From Nitrococcus mobilis Nb-231 (GTDB lineage Bacteria > Pseudomonadota > Gammaproteobacteria > Nitrococcales > Nitrococcaceae): a stretch of DNA of 52,223 nt. Each line of letters opens with the position of its first letter. Position 1 is the stretch's first letter. Shown here one piece after another: positions 8,659 through 16,881 of the stretch. The notes beneath the pieces were generated by a model. It had not been told where the DNA came from. It was given only the letters and a program-made list of their open reading frames with translations, and did not search any database. The stretch covers positions 358,271-410,493 of the forward strand of contig NZ_CH672427.1 of assembly GCF_000153205.1 (NCBI RefSeq), given 5' to 3'. Made by a program: the position numbers and the translations under genes.

Positions 8659-9561
8659 ATGGGCATCAGTATCAGCATCGTCGCCGGTCACGACAAATCC
8701 GCATCAAGCGTAAACGCCACCGGAACCGTGCAGCACGTCATTACGGATCAGGAACGGACGACTTTCCATCTTGGCGATAAGCAACTCAAGGACGCCGTCA
8801 AGGCGTATTTCGGGAAAAGCCCGAACGACGTGTACTTGCATAGCCCGACGCCGTGGGGTGATCTCTACAAGAAGTACAGTTGGCCGCAGGTCCAAATGAT
8901 CCTGGTCGTCCAGAGCGCGGAGATTCTCGGCATCACCTCGGAGCCGGTGATCGTCAAGACTCAGGAGTTCGTGAATAATAGCCGCCAGAAAGGCACCTTT
9001 AACGTTGCCATCACGGAGTCGGTGAACAACACCACGTCCTCCAACTGGAGTACCGGCGGCACGCTTACGATCGGGCAGAAGTTCTCCTACGGTGTCAAGT
9101 TTCTCGGTGCCGGGGCCGAGGGGGAGACTTCGCTGTCGTACAGCCAGTCGTGGGGAGTCGGGGGGCAGGAGTCGAAATCGATCACTGTAGGTTCATCGTC
9201 CGGGGTGAGTGTAGAGCTTGATCCCGGCGAGTCCGTTCTCGCCGAGCTCTCTGCCAGTCGGGGCGTGATGAAAGTACGAATTCGCTATAACGCCTACCTC
9301 ATCGGCAATACAGCCGTGAATTACAACCCCACCTATAAGGACCATCATTTCTGGAGCTTGGGTGTCGCGGGTGTCATGGCGAAAGGCGGCATTACCAATT
9401 CGGTGCAATCGACCGAAGACATCGAGATCGGTTATTACTCCAATTCCAAGATCGAGCTCAAAGATAAGGCGACGGGTGCCTTGAAGGCCGCCTACAATAT
9501 GGCCGACGCGCCCGGGCAATCGGCCGCGGAGTCTCGCCAGCCTGCTCTCGATGAGGCCTAG
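8659..9561 (+). CDS. aerolysin-like beta-pore-forming protein (yolk-protein/ETX-MTX2-like)
   Basis: 300 residues without signal peptide or membrane helix. AAGGAAA lies seven bases before ATG 8659. The N-terminal part contains FHLGDKQL and LHSPTPWGDLYKKY. Residues about 118-172 are rich in alternating Ser/Thr and hydrophobics (TTSSNWSTGGTLTIGQKF, then SLSYSQSWGVGG), the pattern of the membrane-inserting hairpin of aerolysin-type toxins. YNAYLIGNTAVNYNPTYK and DIEIGYYSNSKIEL follow. From memory this is the bacterial family labelled 'follicular epithelium yolk protein subunit'. It would be released by lysis or unknown means and oligomerise in target membranes. Target, and whether it acts in defence or predation, are unknown. 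The neighbourhood carries fragments of other genes, suggesting acquisition. Confidence 0.7.
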   Translation: MGISISIVAGHDKSASSVNATGTVQHVITDQERTTFHLGDKQLKDAVKAYFGKSPNDVYLHSPTPWGDLYKKYSWPQVQMILVVQSAEILGITSEPVIVKTQEFVNNSRQKGTFNVAITESVNNTTSSNWSTGGTLTIGQKFSYGVKFLGAGAEGETSLSYSQSWGVGGQESKSITVGSSSGVSVELDPGESVLAELSASRGVMKVRIRYNAYLIGNTAVNYNPTYKDHHFWSLGVAGVMAKGGITNSVQSTEDIEIGYYSNSKIELKDKATGALKAAYNMADAPGQSAAESRQPALDEA

Positions 9562-9685
9562 TCCCTGCTGAGGGTTTGACTGCTGCGCTCGCCGCGGCGC
9601 GCAAGTGTCATCCGCTCTCGAGCACGAAGGCGTTGGAAAACCGCCATGACCAACGGCTGCCCACGGCGCTCCTCTTTAAAAGTAG

Positions 9686-10090
9686 GGAGGGGGTGGTGGG
9701 CAGCCTTATGAGCTGTTCAAGACACTTGCGCTCGGGGGCTTTGACCATCTGGAGGTGGATTTCGACGAGCGGGCTCGACCGGAGCTGACCGGCTTGCGCG
9801 CCAGCGGCGACCGGGTAGGCGTCAGCGGTATGAGCGACGGTACTGCGGACCAACTCTACTTCGCTCTGCGGGTGGCTGCGATCGAGGAATGCCTGGGCAA
9901 GGCGCCTGGGTTGCCGTTCGTAGCCGACGATCTGTTTGTCAATTTCGATGACGCACGCGCGGTGGCCGGGCTGGAAGTCTTGGCGATGCTGGCACGCCGC
10001 ACGCAGGTGTTATTTTTTACTCATCACAGGCATCTAGTGGGACTGGCTGAGCGCGCTTTCCGAGGGCGACTGCGGGCGGTAGAACTCTGA
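9686..10090 (+). pseudogene. C-terminal remnant of a YhaN-type SMC-like ATPase
   Basis: An open frame entered just after a TAG at 9683 reads YELFKTLALGGFDHLEVDFD, then GVSGMSDGTADQLYFALR (ABC signature), PFVADDLFVNFDD (Walker B) and VLFFTHHRHLVGLA (switch His region). This is the conserved C-terminal lobe of YhaN, the partner of the YhaO nuclease. The Walker A half and coiled coils, normally several hundred residues, are absent. No start codon with RBS precedes it. It is thus a 5'-truncated relic, ending at 10090. The break lies near 9686, right behind the toxin-like gene. Confidence 0.8.
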
Positions 10091-10137
10091 GTGGGTTGGT
10101 TCGGTGAGGCTTGGGTCATAATTAGTTGTTTTTTATC

Positions 10138-10182
10138 AGCCATTTAATTGAAAAATGTTTTTATAAAAAAACTTAAATGGGT
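10138..10182. promoter_or_regulatory. inverted repeat, candidate enhancer-binding site
   Basis: CCATTTAA (10140-10147) and TTAAATGG (10173-10180) form an inverted pair; twelve positions can be aligned with two mismatches. It lies about 125-165 bases upstream of the predicted sigma-54 transcription start, the usual distance for a bacterial enhancer-binding protein. The AT-rich background raises the chance of coincidence. Confidence 0.35.
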
Positions 10183-10277
10183 GATTAATGGTCTTTGGAC
10201 AAGTGATCTCTCCAAGTATTACATAATAAATTCAATAAAAACAGCATTATATAAATTATTTTAGTTTTGTATCGGTT

Positions 10278-10295
10278 TTGGCATGTGATCTGCAT
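10278..10295 (+). promoter_or_regulatory. sigma-54 (RpoN) promoter
   Basis: TTGGCATGTGATCTGCAT matches the -24/-12 consensus TTGGCACGN4TTGCA: GG at 10280-10281 and GC at 10292-10293 are exactly ten bases apart. The predicted transcript start is near 10305, about 84 bases before the peptide start codon. This means the peptide needs an activator with ATPase activity; none is encoded close by. Confidence 0.7.
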
Positions 10296-10388
10296 TTATT
10301 TAAGCAACGAGAGCGAGACGGCTCTCGGAGCTGAAGGGCAGACGAGCTTTTGATCGACAACCGAGACCATTCTTAGGAGAGCAAGACC

Positions 10389-10631
10389 ATGGCGAACATC
10401 ATGATCCGTGATTTGAATGCGACCGAGACTCTGGACCGGCAGGCGAGCTTGCGGGTGAAGGGCGGCTGGTACGGCGGCCACCTCATGCCTCACATGCACC
10501 ACTCACTAAGCTTGGATAAGAAGTTCACCAAGCAGATTCAGGTGGCCCAGGTCAACAACACGGCAGTCGGCATCAAAGGGCCTGGCGTGTTCAACTTGAA
10601 CGGCACCATCGTCCAGAGCCAGAGCGCCTGA
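10389..10631 (+). CDS. small peptide with double-glycine-type leader (RiPP- or bacteriocin-like candidate)
   Basis: 80 residues; AGGAG lies nine bases before ATG. Residues 1-26 (RDLNATETLD, ending VKGG) look like a double-glycine leader of the type cleaved by peptidase-ABC exporters: acidic/hydrophobic spacing, LD pair, then GG at 25-26. After the GG comes WYGGHLMPHMHHSLSL, a His/Met-rich patch that could bind metal, and a Gly/Asn/Val-rich C-terminus (VNNTAVGIKGPGVFNLNG). There is no hydrophobic signal sequence. No modification enzyme or exporter is adjacent, so the processing partner, if any, is elsewhere. It is a single-gene unit, with its own sigma-54 promoter and a strong hairpin after the stop. 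Function unknown. Confidence 0.7.
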   Translation: MANIMIRDLNATETLDRQASLRVKGGWYGGHLMPHMHHSLSLDKKFTKQIQVAQVNNTAVGIKGPGVFNLNGTIVQSQSA

Positions 10632-10659
10632 GTTTAGCGGCTCTACAACTCACTCTCAC

Positions 10660-10688
10660 GCGGCAGGGATCAACTCGATCCCTGCCGC
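10660..10688 (+). terminator. intrinsic terminator of peptide gene
   Basis: Perfect 12-bp stem (GCGGCAGGGATC, loop AACTC, complementary arm) starting 29 bases after the stop. The following T-run is weak (ATCGTTTAGTT). Confidence 0.7.
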
Positions 10689-11052
10689 ATCGTTTAGTTA
10701 ACCAGCCCCCGTTAGTGCTTGACCCCGATTCCAAACTATCGCGCCTGCGTTGGCTCGCCTGTCCACGCAGCCGATCCTTTGGGGTGAAATGTTAAGTGCA
10801 GCCTGTAAAATGAGTGGTATTAGGAAAGCGGATTCAGCGCTTTTTGTCATCTCGGCGCGGTAAAAATCAGCCGAAGCACGCAGCTCGAGGTCGGCCCACG
10901 GTTTGCTGTCTGGGGCAAGCCGCGCCTGCGGGGCAGCATTCGAGGTATGATGCAAGAGGCCGCGATCCTTAGAAAAAACGACTTGGGCGGAAAAGCCCGC
11001 TCCAGTATTCAAAAGCAGCACGTTTATTAACAGAGCAGGCGAGGGTTGGAAA
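10689..11052. other. intergenic region before cyclophilin gene
   Basis: 364 bases with ordinary composition. A minus-strand open frame crosses it (10698-11093), but has no RBS or recognisable motif and runs into the cyclophilin gene, so it is not called. No promoter was assigned with confidence. Confidence 0.4.
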
Positions 11053-11577
11053 ATGGATATCTCAGCAACGATCGAAACCAGTAAAGGGAGCATTCACCTT
11101 AAGCTGTTTGCGGATGCGGCGCCCGTTACCGTAGCCAATTTCGTCAATCTCGCGCAGAGAAATTTCTACGATGGTCTTTTCTTTCATCGCGTGATCCCTC
11201 ATTTCATGATTCAAGGGGGGTGCCCGTTGGGCACGGGGACCGGCGGACCGGGGTATAAGTTTGAAGATGAGTTCAGCCCGACGCTTTGCCACGACAAACC
11301 CGGTGTGCTCTCCATGGCGAATGCGGGGCCGGGTACCAACGGCAGTCAGTTTTTCATCACCCACACGCCCACTCCGCATCTCGATGGTGCCCATACGGTG
11401 TTTGGTGAGGTGGTATCGGCTGCCGATCAAGAGGTCGTGGATAGCATCCAACGCGGCGATACGCTGGTGAGCATTTCCGTACAAGGCGATGTCGCCGAGC
11501 TGCTCGGAGGGCTGCAGGACCGAGTCAAGGAATGGAACACAGCCATAGACCGCAACTTTCCCGCCCTGGCCAAATAA
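11053..11577 (+). CDS. ppiB: cyclophilin-type peptidyl-prolyl cis-trans isomerase
   Basis: 174 residues, cytoplasmic (no signal sequence). It catalyses cis-trans isomerisation of Xaa-Pro bonds. The active-site strand [14 protein letters not shown] is complete, followed by [29 protein letters not shown] and [11 protein letters not shown], all in cyclophilin order. Most PpiB proteins end near residue 164; the extra C-terminal tail is unremarkable. Single-gene unit with its own terminator. Confidence 0.95.
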   Translation: MDISATIETSKGSIHLKLFADAAPVTVANFVNLAQRNFYDGLFFHRVIPHFMIQGGCPLGTGTGGPGYKFEDEFSPTLCHDKPGVLSMANAGPGTNGSQFFITHTPTPHLDGAHTVFGEVVSAADQEVVDSIQRGDTLVSISVQGDVAELLGGLQDRVKEWNTAIDRNFPALAK

Positions 11578-11592
11578 TTTGAGGGCGCCCAA

Positions 11593-11626
11593 GGCGTTGT
11601 GATTGCCTGGAGCTGATCACAACGCC
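11593..11626 (+). terminator. terminator hairpin after ppiB
   Basis: GGCGTTGTGAT pairs perfectly with ATCACAACGCC over a 12-base loop, 16 bases after the ppiB stop; CTTCT follows. It may serve both ppiB and the convergent rhodanese gene. Confidence 0.6.
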
Positions 11627-11716
11627 CTTCTCCGGGCGGACATTGGCGCGCCGAGCTGTTGCTTATCGCGCGGATCGTCCCACTATAGGCTGGTTCGCAT
11701 ACCCAATAAAAACCAA

Positions 11717-12040
11717 TCAGCCCGCTTTCACTTCTTGTGGGAATTTCATGCGCCAGGCTTCGAACCCACCGTCCATGCTGTACACGTCGGTGAAGTTTTT
11801 TTCGACGAAGAAGTGGGCTGCGCTCAAGCTGGTGTTGCCGTGATAACAATAAAGAATTAATGCCTGATCACGATCTGCAGCCTCGAGAAAGCCTGGCAGG
11901 CTTTGTTCGTTCAAGTGCGCCGCATTGGGAATATGCCCCTGTTGATAAGAGTGTTCGTCCCGGATATCGGCAACCTGGCAATCCTGTTCCTGCATCATCG
12001 TATGGGCTTGTTCGGGGGAAAGGTGCTTGAATCCTGGCAT
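11717..12040 (-). CDS. glpE: rhodanese-like thiosulfate sulfurtransferase
   Basis: Single-domain rhodanese of 107 residues, the size of GlpE. It moves sulfane sulfur from thiosulfate to thiophilic acceptors such as cyanide or thioredoxin. The active-site loop CYHGNTS carries the catalytic Cys and is the GlpE form; the N-terminal VADIRDEHSYQQGHI is the CH2A-like element and VYSMDGGFEAW closes the domain. No glycerol genes lie nearby, so the name reflects sequence type only. Confidence 0.93.
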   Translation of the reverse strand: MPGFKHLSPEQAHTMMQEQDCQVADIRDEHSYQQGHIPNAAHLNEQSLPGFLEAADRDQALILYCYHGNTSLSAAHFFVEKNFTDVYSMDGGFEAWRMKFPQEVKAG

Positions 12041-12330
12041 GGCTTGGCCTGTTGGTTGGTAAAACAGTGATGATGATCAAGAAAATTAACAGTTTGGCTT
12101 TCTATGCCTGGCTCGCCCAGTGTACGCATTTTAAGTCAGTCGGTCATCTTGGAGCTGGACTCGGCTCAAGGTTGTACGGGGAATGGGCCCATCCATGTCA
12201 GGCATTGAGAATCACCCGCAGTCAAACTAATATTCGTAATGTATTTATATAAATGAACAGCGGTCAGCGGCCGGAAGTGCCAAGGAGGGTTGCCGAGTTA
12301 GTAGCAAGTCCGTTAGCGGAGAGATAAGTC
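12041..12330. other. intergenic region between glpE and hemerythrin gene
   Basis: 290 bases. The last part (12225-12260) is AT-rich and probably holds the hemerythrin promoter. A loosely symmetrical ATGTATTTATATAAATGA there recalls NsrR sites, but the match is too poor to call. Confidence 0.35.
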
Positions 12331-12933
12331 ATGGTTACGGCCATTCAACGTCTCAGGCAAGAGCATCGGGATTTATCCCGGCTGCTCGATGTGCTTGAGC
12401 GGCAGCTGGATGCCATCCGTGGGGAGCGAACTCCCGATTATCATTTGATGCGGAATATTCTGCATTACCTCATGGAGTACCCTAACCACTATCACCATCC
12501 CTATGAAGATTTGGTGTATGACCGGCTCGCCGAACGCGTGCCGGGCATGGCCAGTGTGGTCGAATATTTCTTTGCAGAGCACGACCGACTTGCCACGCTC
12601 GGTTGGCAAAGCCTGACCCTTGTCGAACGGGTGTTGAATGAAGATCTCGTCGCGCGTGCGGAAGTGCACGCCTCTGGGAATGCCTTCGCGCGTGAGTACC
12701 GGGCTCACATGCAACGTGAGAACGAGGAGATCCTCACGGCGGCCGAGACATCGCTAACGGCGGTGGACTGGCTTCAGATCGAGACAATGTTTCATCGCCG
12801 ACCGGACCCGCTGTTTGGACCCGAGGTCGCAGCGGAGTATCAGGCGCTGCACGATTGCATCACGATCGAGACCGCTCAGCGCGAGTCCGGCCGGGCGGGT
12901 GAGTCGTATTGCAGCGCCTGCGCAACGGATTAA
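12331..12933 (+). CDS. hemerythrin-like HHE-domain protein
   Basis: 200 residues. The helical-bundle ligands of a di-iron hemerythrin domain are visible: QEHRDLSRLLDVLERQ, YPNHYHHPYEDLVYDRL, FFAEHDRL and YRAHMQRENEEIL. Such proteins sense or buffer O2, NO or iron. The C-terminus (residues 150-200) adds a tail with two Cys (YCSACATD). It is followed 27 bases later by a PEBP-like gene, so the two may be co-transcribed. Confidence 0.88.
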   Translation: MVTAIQRLRQEHRDLSRLLDVLERQLDAIRGERTPDYHLMRNILHYLMEYPNHYHHPYEDLVYDRLAERVPGMASVVEYFFAEHDRLATLGWQSLTLVERVLNEDLVARAEVHASGNAFAREYRAHMQRENEEILTAAETSLTAVDWLQIETMFHRRPDPLFGPEVAAEYQALHDCITIETAQRESGRAGESYCSACATD

Positions 12934-12960
12934 TGAAAAAGCAGTGAAGGAGGGAGACAG

Positions 12961-13437
12961 ATGGGATTCGCGCTGTCGAACATGCAACTGACGAGCACCG
13001 CGTTTACGCACCACGGCAAGATACCCGCACGGTACACCGGCGAAGGGATCGACGTCTCGCCGCCGCTGGCATGGGTCGGTGTGCCCGAGGGCACGCAATC
13101 GTTCGGCGTGATTTGCCATGATCCCGATGCGCCTTTGGTGAAAATGGGCGCGTACGGCTTCGTGCATTGGGTGCTCTACAATCTTCCCGGTACGATGACG
13201 GGCTTGGAGGAGGGCAGCAGCGAGGGCACGCTGGGGTTTACCGATTTCGGCAAAGCCGCCTATGGTGGACCGATGCCGCCCGAAGGTCACGGCACCCATC
13301 ATTACTTCTTCTGGGTACTCGCCTTGGATCAGGCATTAGGCTTGGCGCCGGGGCTTACTCTGGGGCAGTTTCTCGAGCAGGCTGAGCCGCACGTGCTGGG
13401 CATGAACCGGCTGGTCGGAATATACCGACGCGGCTGA
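12961..13437 (+). CDS. YbhB/YbcL-family PEBP-like protein
   Basis: 158 residues, phosphatidylethanolamine-binding-protein fold. Family marks: IPARYTGEGIDVSPPLAW, CHDPDAP (ligand-pocket DPD), HWVLYNLPG and GHGTHHYFFWVLALD. AAGGAGGGAG lies just upstream. The bacterial members have no settled biochemical role, and 'Raf kinase inhibitor-like' is only a family label. Confidence 0.93.
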   Translation: MGFALSNMQLTSTAFTHHGKIPARYTGEGIDVSPPLAWVGVPEGTQSFGVICHDPDAPLVKMGAYGFVHWVLYNLPGTMTGLEEGSSEGTLGFTDFGKAAYGGPMPPEGHGTHHYFFWVLALDQALGLAPGLTLGQFLEQAEPHVLGMNRLVGIYRRG

Positions 13438-13628
13438 AACCTTTGCTCGATTTCACTGCGCCAGTTGCTACCAGGGCGCTCGACGGTGCGAGGACTTCGG
13501 CAAACGGGGCTGGGGTGCGGTTATGCGATACCATCACTCGCCAACCCCAAAAATCAGCTCCTGCTGCCGGTAGGCACCAGCGAAATTAGATTTAGAGTCA
13601 GGGAACGTTTTGTTTTGCGCGGCCTACC

Positions 13629-14294
13629 CTACCAGGGCAGGATACTGCCATCTGAATGCCAGAAGGTACCGGTGTTGCTCAGGTTCAGCTCATCCAGCCG
13701 CTGAACCAGTCGCTCGGCCGCTTCTTGCGGTTCGATATGTCCGCTATGGTGGGTCATATCGGTACGTACGTAGCCGGGGTGCAGAATGGCCACGGCAATA
13801 CCCCGGGGTTTCAAATCGATCGCCAAGGATTTGCCAGCGGCATTGAGGCCGGCCTTGCTGATCCGGTAGCCGTATTTCCCGCCGGAAGTGTTGTCTTCGA
13901 TCGAGCCCATACGCGAGGTGATCAGCCCGATTTTGCCCTTGCCTGCCATTCGATCCAGTAGGGCGAAGGTTACCTGTAATGGGCCCAAGGTGTTGATTTC
14001 AAGCTGCTCGCGAATCGACGCGAAGTCCATGGCAGTTGGGGTTTCGCTGCGCATGATGCCGGCGTTGTTACAGAGGATGTCGATGCGAGCCGCATCAAGC
14101 GCCGCACGGAGTCGCTGGACGTCGGCGGTCCGGCTGACATCGATCCCTTCGATTATCCGCACGCCGAGCCCCTCGAGCCCTTCGGAAGGCTGACGGCATA
14201 CGGCAATGACTTCGTCGCCGCGGTTTTTCCAGGTGCGGGCCAACGCCAGTCCGATACCGCGATTCGCGCCAGTGATTACGACGGTCTGGCTCAT
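13629..14294 (-). CDS. short-chain dehydrogenase/reductase (SDR)
   Basis: 221 residues. Classical SDR marks: TGANRGIGLALA (NAD(P) binding), DILCNNAG, and the catalytic Tyr/Lys in YRISK with Ser in ITSRMGS. It resembles the CsgA/YciK-like cytosolic oxidoreductases; the substrate is unknown. The start is set at ATG 14294 because AGGAG lies a few bases upstream and the Rossmann loop begins right after; a longer frame to 14357 has no support. Confidence 0.92.
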   Translation of the reverse strand: MSQTVVITGANRGIGLALARTWKNRGDEVIAVCRQPSEGLEGLGVRIIEGIDVSRTADVQRLRAALDAARIDILCNNAGIMRSETPTAMDFASIREQLEINTLGPLQVTFALLDRMAGKGKIGLITSRMGSIEDNTSGGKYGYRISKAGLNAAGKSLAIDLKPRGIAVAILHPGYVRTDMTHHSGHIEPQEAAERLVQRLDELNLSNTGTFWHSDGSILPW

Positions 14295-14733
14295 AAAGGT
14301 CTCCTGCTTGACAGAGTGAATGATCGAGCGGTTTACAGCCGAGGCGCCGGGACCCACGCAAAATATGGCCGACTAAATAGAGGCGCCCTGGGGCGTTCGC
14401 AGGCCGAGGCTTCAATTCGCATGAAATATATATGATAACGTGCGTATTTGTATACGAAAAATTGCATCGCACTCAGGCTTGCCGCGAGCTGTTGTATCTT
14501 TCTACTATCGGGTGTGTCGCGTGGCTGGCCTTGCCGGTTGATCGCGGCCGGCGTGTCTGTTGGAGACCGCACCGGTAATGATGACAGCCAGCTATTTGGC
14601 GCAATAATCAGCGCGTGCAAATCGGATCATTGGTCTTTCTTGGGGGTTGTGAAAAGGATAAGGGAGATTAGGATGGCGAAAAGAATGCCGTCAGACTAAG
14701 GGGGTGGCATATAGCCAAGGAATGAGAACCAAG
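14295..14733. other. divergent promoter region
   Basis: About 440 bases between two divergent genes. The AT-rich core at 14420-14465 (AAATATATATGATAACG) is the likely promoter zone for one or both. No operator, small RNA or ORF was recognised; a JUMPstart element, which sometimes precedes polysaccharide genes, was not found. Confidence 0.4.
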
Positions 14734-16722
14734 ATGCATCGGAAACTCGCCGCACTGCCCCGTCGCACGAAGCAACTCATTATGGTGGGGGCGGATATGG
14801 CCATGCTGCCGCTCGCGGTATGGTCCGCGTTTGCTCTGCGCTTCGGTACTGTCGCGCCGCCCTACCTGGATCGCTTTTGGTGGCTGTTCATAGCCACGCC
14901 GCTGTTGACCATCCCGATTTTGTATGCACTCGGTCTGTACCGGGCCATAGTGCGCTACATGAGCACCCAGGCGGTCTTTGCCGTGGTAAATGGGGTGGGA
15001 CTATCGGCGCTGCTGATCATCGCGATGAGCCTGATGCTGGACATGCGTGGCCTGCCCCGCTCGGTGGTGCTGCTGTATGCGTTGTTTGCCTTACTCTATA
15101 TCGGGGGCAGCCGGTTTCTCATCCGCACCTCGCTGCAAAGCCTCATTCGGCGGCGTACCAATAAGGAGCCGGTCGTTATTTATGGGGCCGGGGCGGCGGG
15201 CCTGCAAAGCGCGGCCGCGCTGCTCAATGGTAACGAATACGAGCCGGTGGCCTTCGTGGACGACAATCCGGCTCTGCAGGGCATGGTGATGCACGGCATC
15301 AAAGTCCACTCTCCCGAGCTTCTGTCGAAGCTGGCCGCGGCGCTCGAGGTTTCCTATGTGTTGCTGGCTATGCCTTCGTTGTCGAGGCTACGGCGCAATG
15401 CCATCTTGGACCGATTGGAGCCGTTGCCGGTCCGAGTGAAGACCTTGCCCGGCCTGGCGGATCTGGTCTCGGGGGCAGCCCGAGTCGACGAGTTCCGAGA
15501 AGTTGACATTGAAGATTTGCTGGGGCGTGACCCGGTGATCCCGCAGCAGCGGTTGTTAGGGCAATGCATCCACGGCAAGGTGGTCATGGTTACCGGAGCC
15601 GGGGGGACGATCGGTAGTGAGCTGTGCCGGCAGATCCTGCGCCTGGCTCCGCAGGCACTGATCTTATACGAGCTCTCCGAGCCCGCCTTGTACCGCATCG
15701 AGCAGGAGTTGCAGCGTATCGTGCAAGCCGAAGGCATAGCCGCGGAAGTGGTTCCCTTGCTGGGCTCTGTCACGGAACGCGCGATGCTGCGGCGGGTGAT
15801 GTCCGGTTGGGGTGTGCACACGGTCTACCATGCCGCGGCCTATAAGCACGTGCCCATCGTCGAGCATAACTACATCAGCGGAGTGCGCAACAACATATTC
15901 GGCACCTGGTATGCCGCCGAGGCGGCGCTGGCGGCCGGAGTCGAGCGTTTCGTGCTGGTTTCAACGGACAAGGCCGTGCGCCCGACCAATGTCATGGGGG
16001 CGAGCAAGCGCCTGGCGGAGTTGGTGCTGCAGGGGCTGCACGATCGAGGTACTCGGGAAGGTGGGCCGGCGACCCGATTTTGCATGGTTCGGTTCGGCAA
16101 TGTGCTCGGCTCCTCTGGCTCTGTGGTACCGCTGTTTCGCGAGCAGATTCAAAGCGGCGGCCCGGTTACCGTCACCGACCCGGAAGTTACCCGGTATTTT
16201 ATGACCATCCCCGAGGCGACCGCGCTCGTTATCCAGGCGGGTGCCATGGGTCAGGGTGGAGATGTCTTCGTGCTGGATATGGGTGATTCGGTGAAAATCG
16301 TAGATTTGGCCCGCCGCATGATTCATCTGGCGGGCTATGAGGTGTGCGACGAGGAGAACCCCGACGGTGACATTGCCATCACATTCACCGGTCTACGTCC
16401 GGGCGAGAAGCTCTATGAAGAGCTTTTGATCGGCGCTGTCGACGCTCCTACGCAGCACCCGATGATTCGGCAGGCCCAGGAGTCATTTCAGCCTTGGCCC
16501 CAGCTGCAGCCCCACCTGGATAAGCTGTTGCGAGCCTGCGATCGGTTCAACTGCGAGGCGGTACGCAAGCTGCTCTTGGAATCGGTGAGCGGGTTCCAGC
16601 CGACGCCGGATATCCATGATCTGATCTGGCAGCGCGAGCCCCGGCCGTCGGTGGCGATTGTCCGGCATATCGAAGAAGGGCTTGCTGTCGCCGCCTCTCG
16701 CGCGCAGCCCCCCAAATCTTAG
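14734..16722 (+). CDS. membrane-bound nucleoside-diphosphate sugar 4,6-dehydratase (FlaA1/WbpM/PglF type)
   Basis: 662 residues. The N-terminal region (to about residue 115) has four hydrophobic helices; a first Rossmann-like domain begins at VVIYGAGAAGLQSA (about 145). The catalytic extended-SDR domain begins at TGAGGTIGSELCRQI (about 285). The active site has YHAAAYKHVP and STDKAVRPTNVMGASKR, where Met replaces the usual Tyr, the S-M-K arrangement of WbpM-type UDP-GlcNAc C6-dehydratases. It likely makes a 4-keto-6-deoxy-HexNAc sugar for O-antigen or capsule. ATG 14734 is preferred from family alignment; GTG 14704 and ATG 14722 are alternatives. Confidence 0.92.
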   Translation: MHRKLAALPRRTKQLIMVGADMAMLPLAVWSAFALRFGTVAPPYLDRFWWLFIATPLLTIPILYALGLYRAIVRYMSTQAVFAVVNGVGLSALLIIAMSLMLDMRGLPRSVVLLYALFALLYIGGSRFLIRTSLQSLIRRRTNKEPVVIYGAGAAGLQSAAALLNGNEYEPVAFVDDNPALQGMVMHGIKVHSPELLSKLAAALEVSYVLLAMPSLSRLRRNAILDRLEPLPVRVKTLPGLADLVSGAARVDEFREVDIEDLLGRDPVIPQQRLLGQCIHGKVVMVTGAGGTIGSELCRQILRLAPQALILYELSEPALYRIEQELQRIVQAEGIAAEVVPLLGSVTERAMLRRVMSGWGVHTVYHAAAYKHVPIVEHNYISGVRNNIFGTWYAAEAALAAGVERFVLVSTDKAVRPTNVMGASKRLAELVLQGLHDRGTREGGPATRFCMVRFGNVLGSSGSVVPLFREQIQSGGPVTVTDPEVTRYFMTIPEATALVIQAGAMGQGGDVFVLDMGDSVKIVDLARRMIHLAGYEVCDEENPDGDIAITFTGLRPGEKLYEELLIGAVDAPTQHPMIRQAQESFQPWPQLQPHLDKLLRACDRFNCEAVRKLLLESVSGFQPTPDIHDLIWQREPRPSVAIVRHIEEGLAVAASRAQPPKS

Positions 16723-16881
16723 GACATTAGAGAAAGGGTCAGATCAGAAACGGTCAAGCGGGGCTTGTGTTTGCGCGTTCCCTCTATAGGGTTTCGCTTA
16801 TAGCTGAACGTTCGCAGCCGGAATCGGTTGCCGTTAAAAGTGGTACCCTGATCTTGTACGTCGCTGCCAGGGTGCGTGACG

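Larger units (their letters stand above)
10091..10388. other. AT-rich regulatory region upstream of peptide gene
   Basis: Roughly 300 non-coding bases, strikingly AT-rich between 10110 and 10275 compared with the GC-rich surroundings. They contain an imperfect inverted repeat at 10140-10180, a sigma-54-type promoter at 10278-10295 and a leader with ribosome-binding site AGGAG at 10375-10379. No ORF fits the region. Confidence 0.6.

Noticed and set aside
10698-11093. 131-codon minus-strand frame upstream of ppiB
   Set aside because: No RBS, no motif and overlap with the ppiB start.
12225-12262. NsrR-like site before the hemerythrin gene
   Set aside because: The symmetry is too poor, and AT-rich sequence makes chance matches likely.
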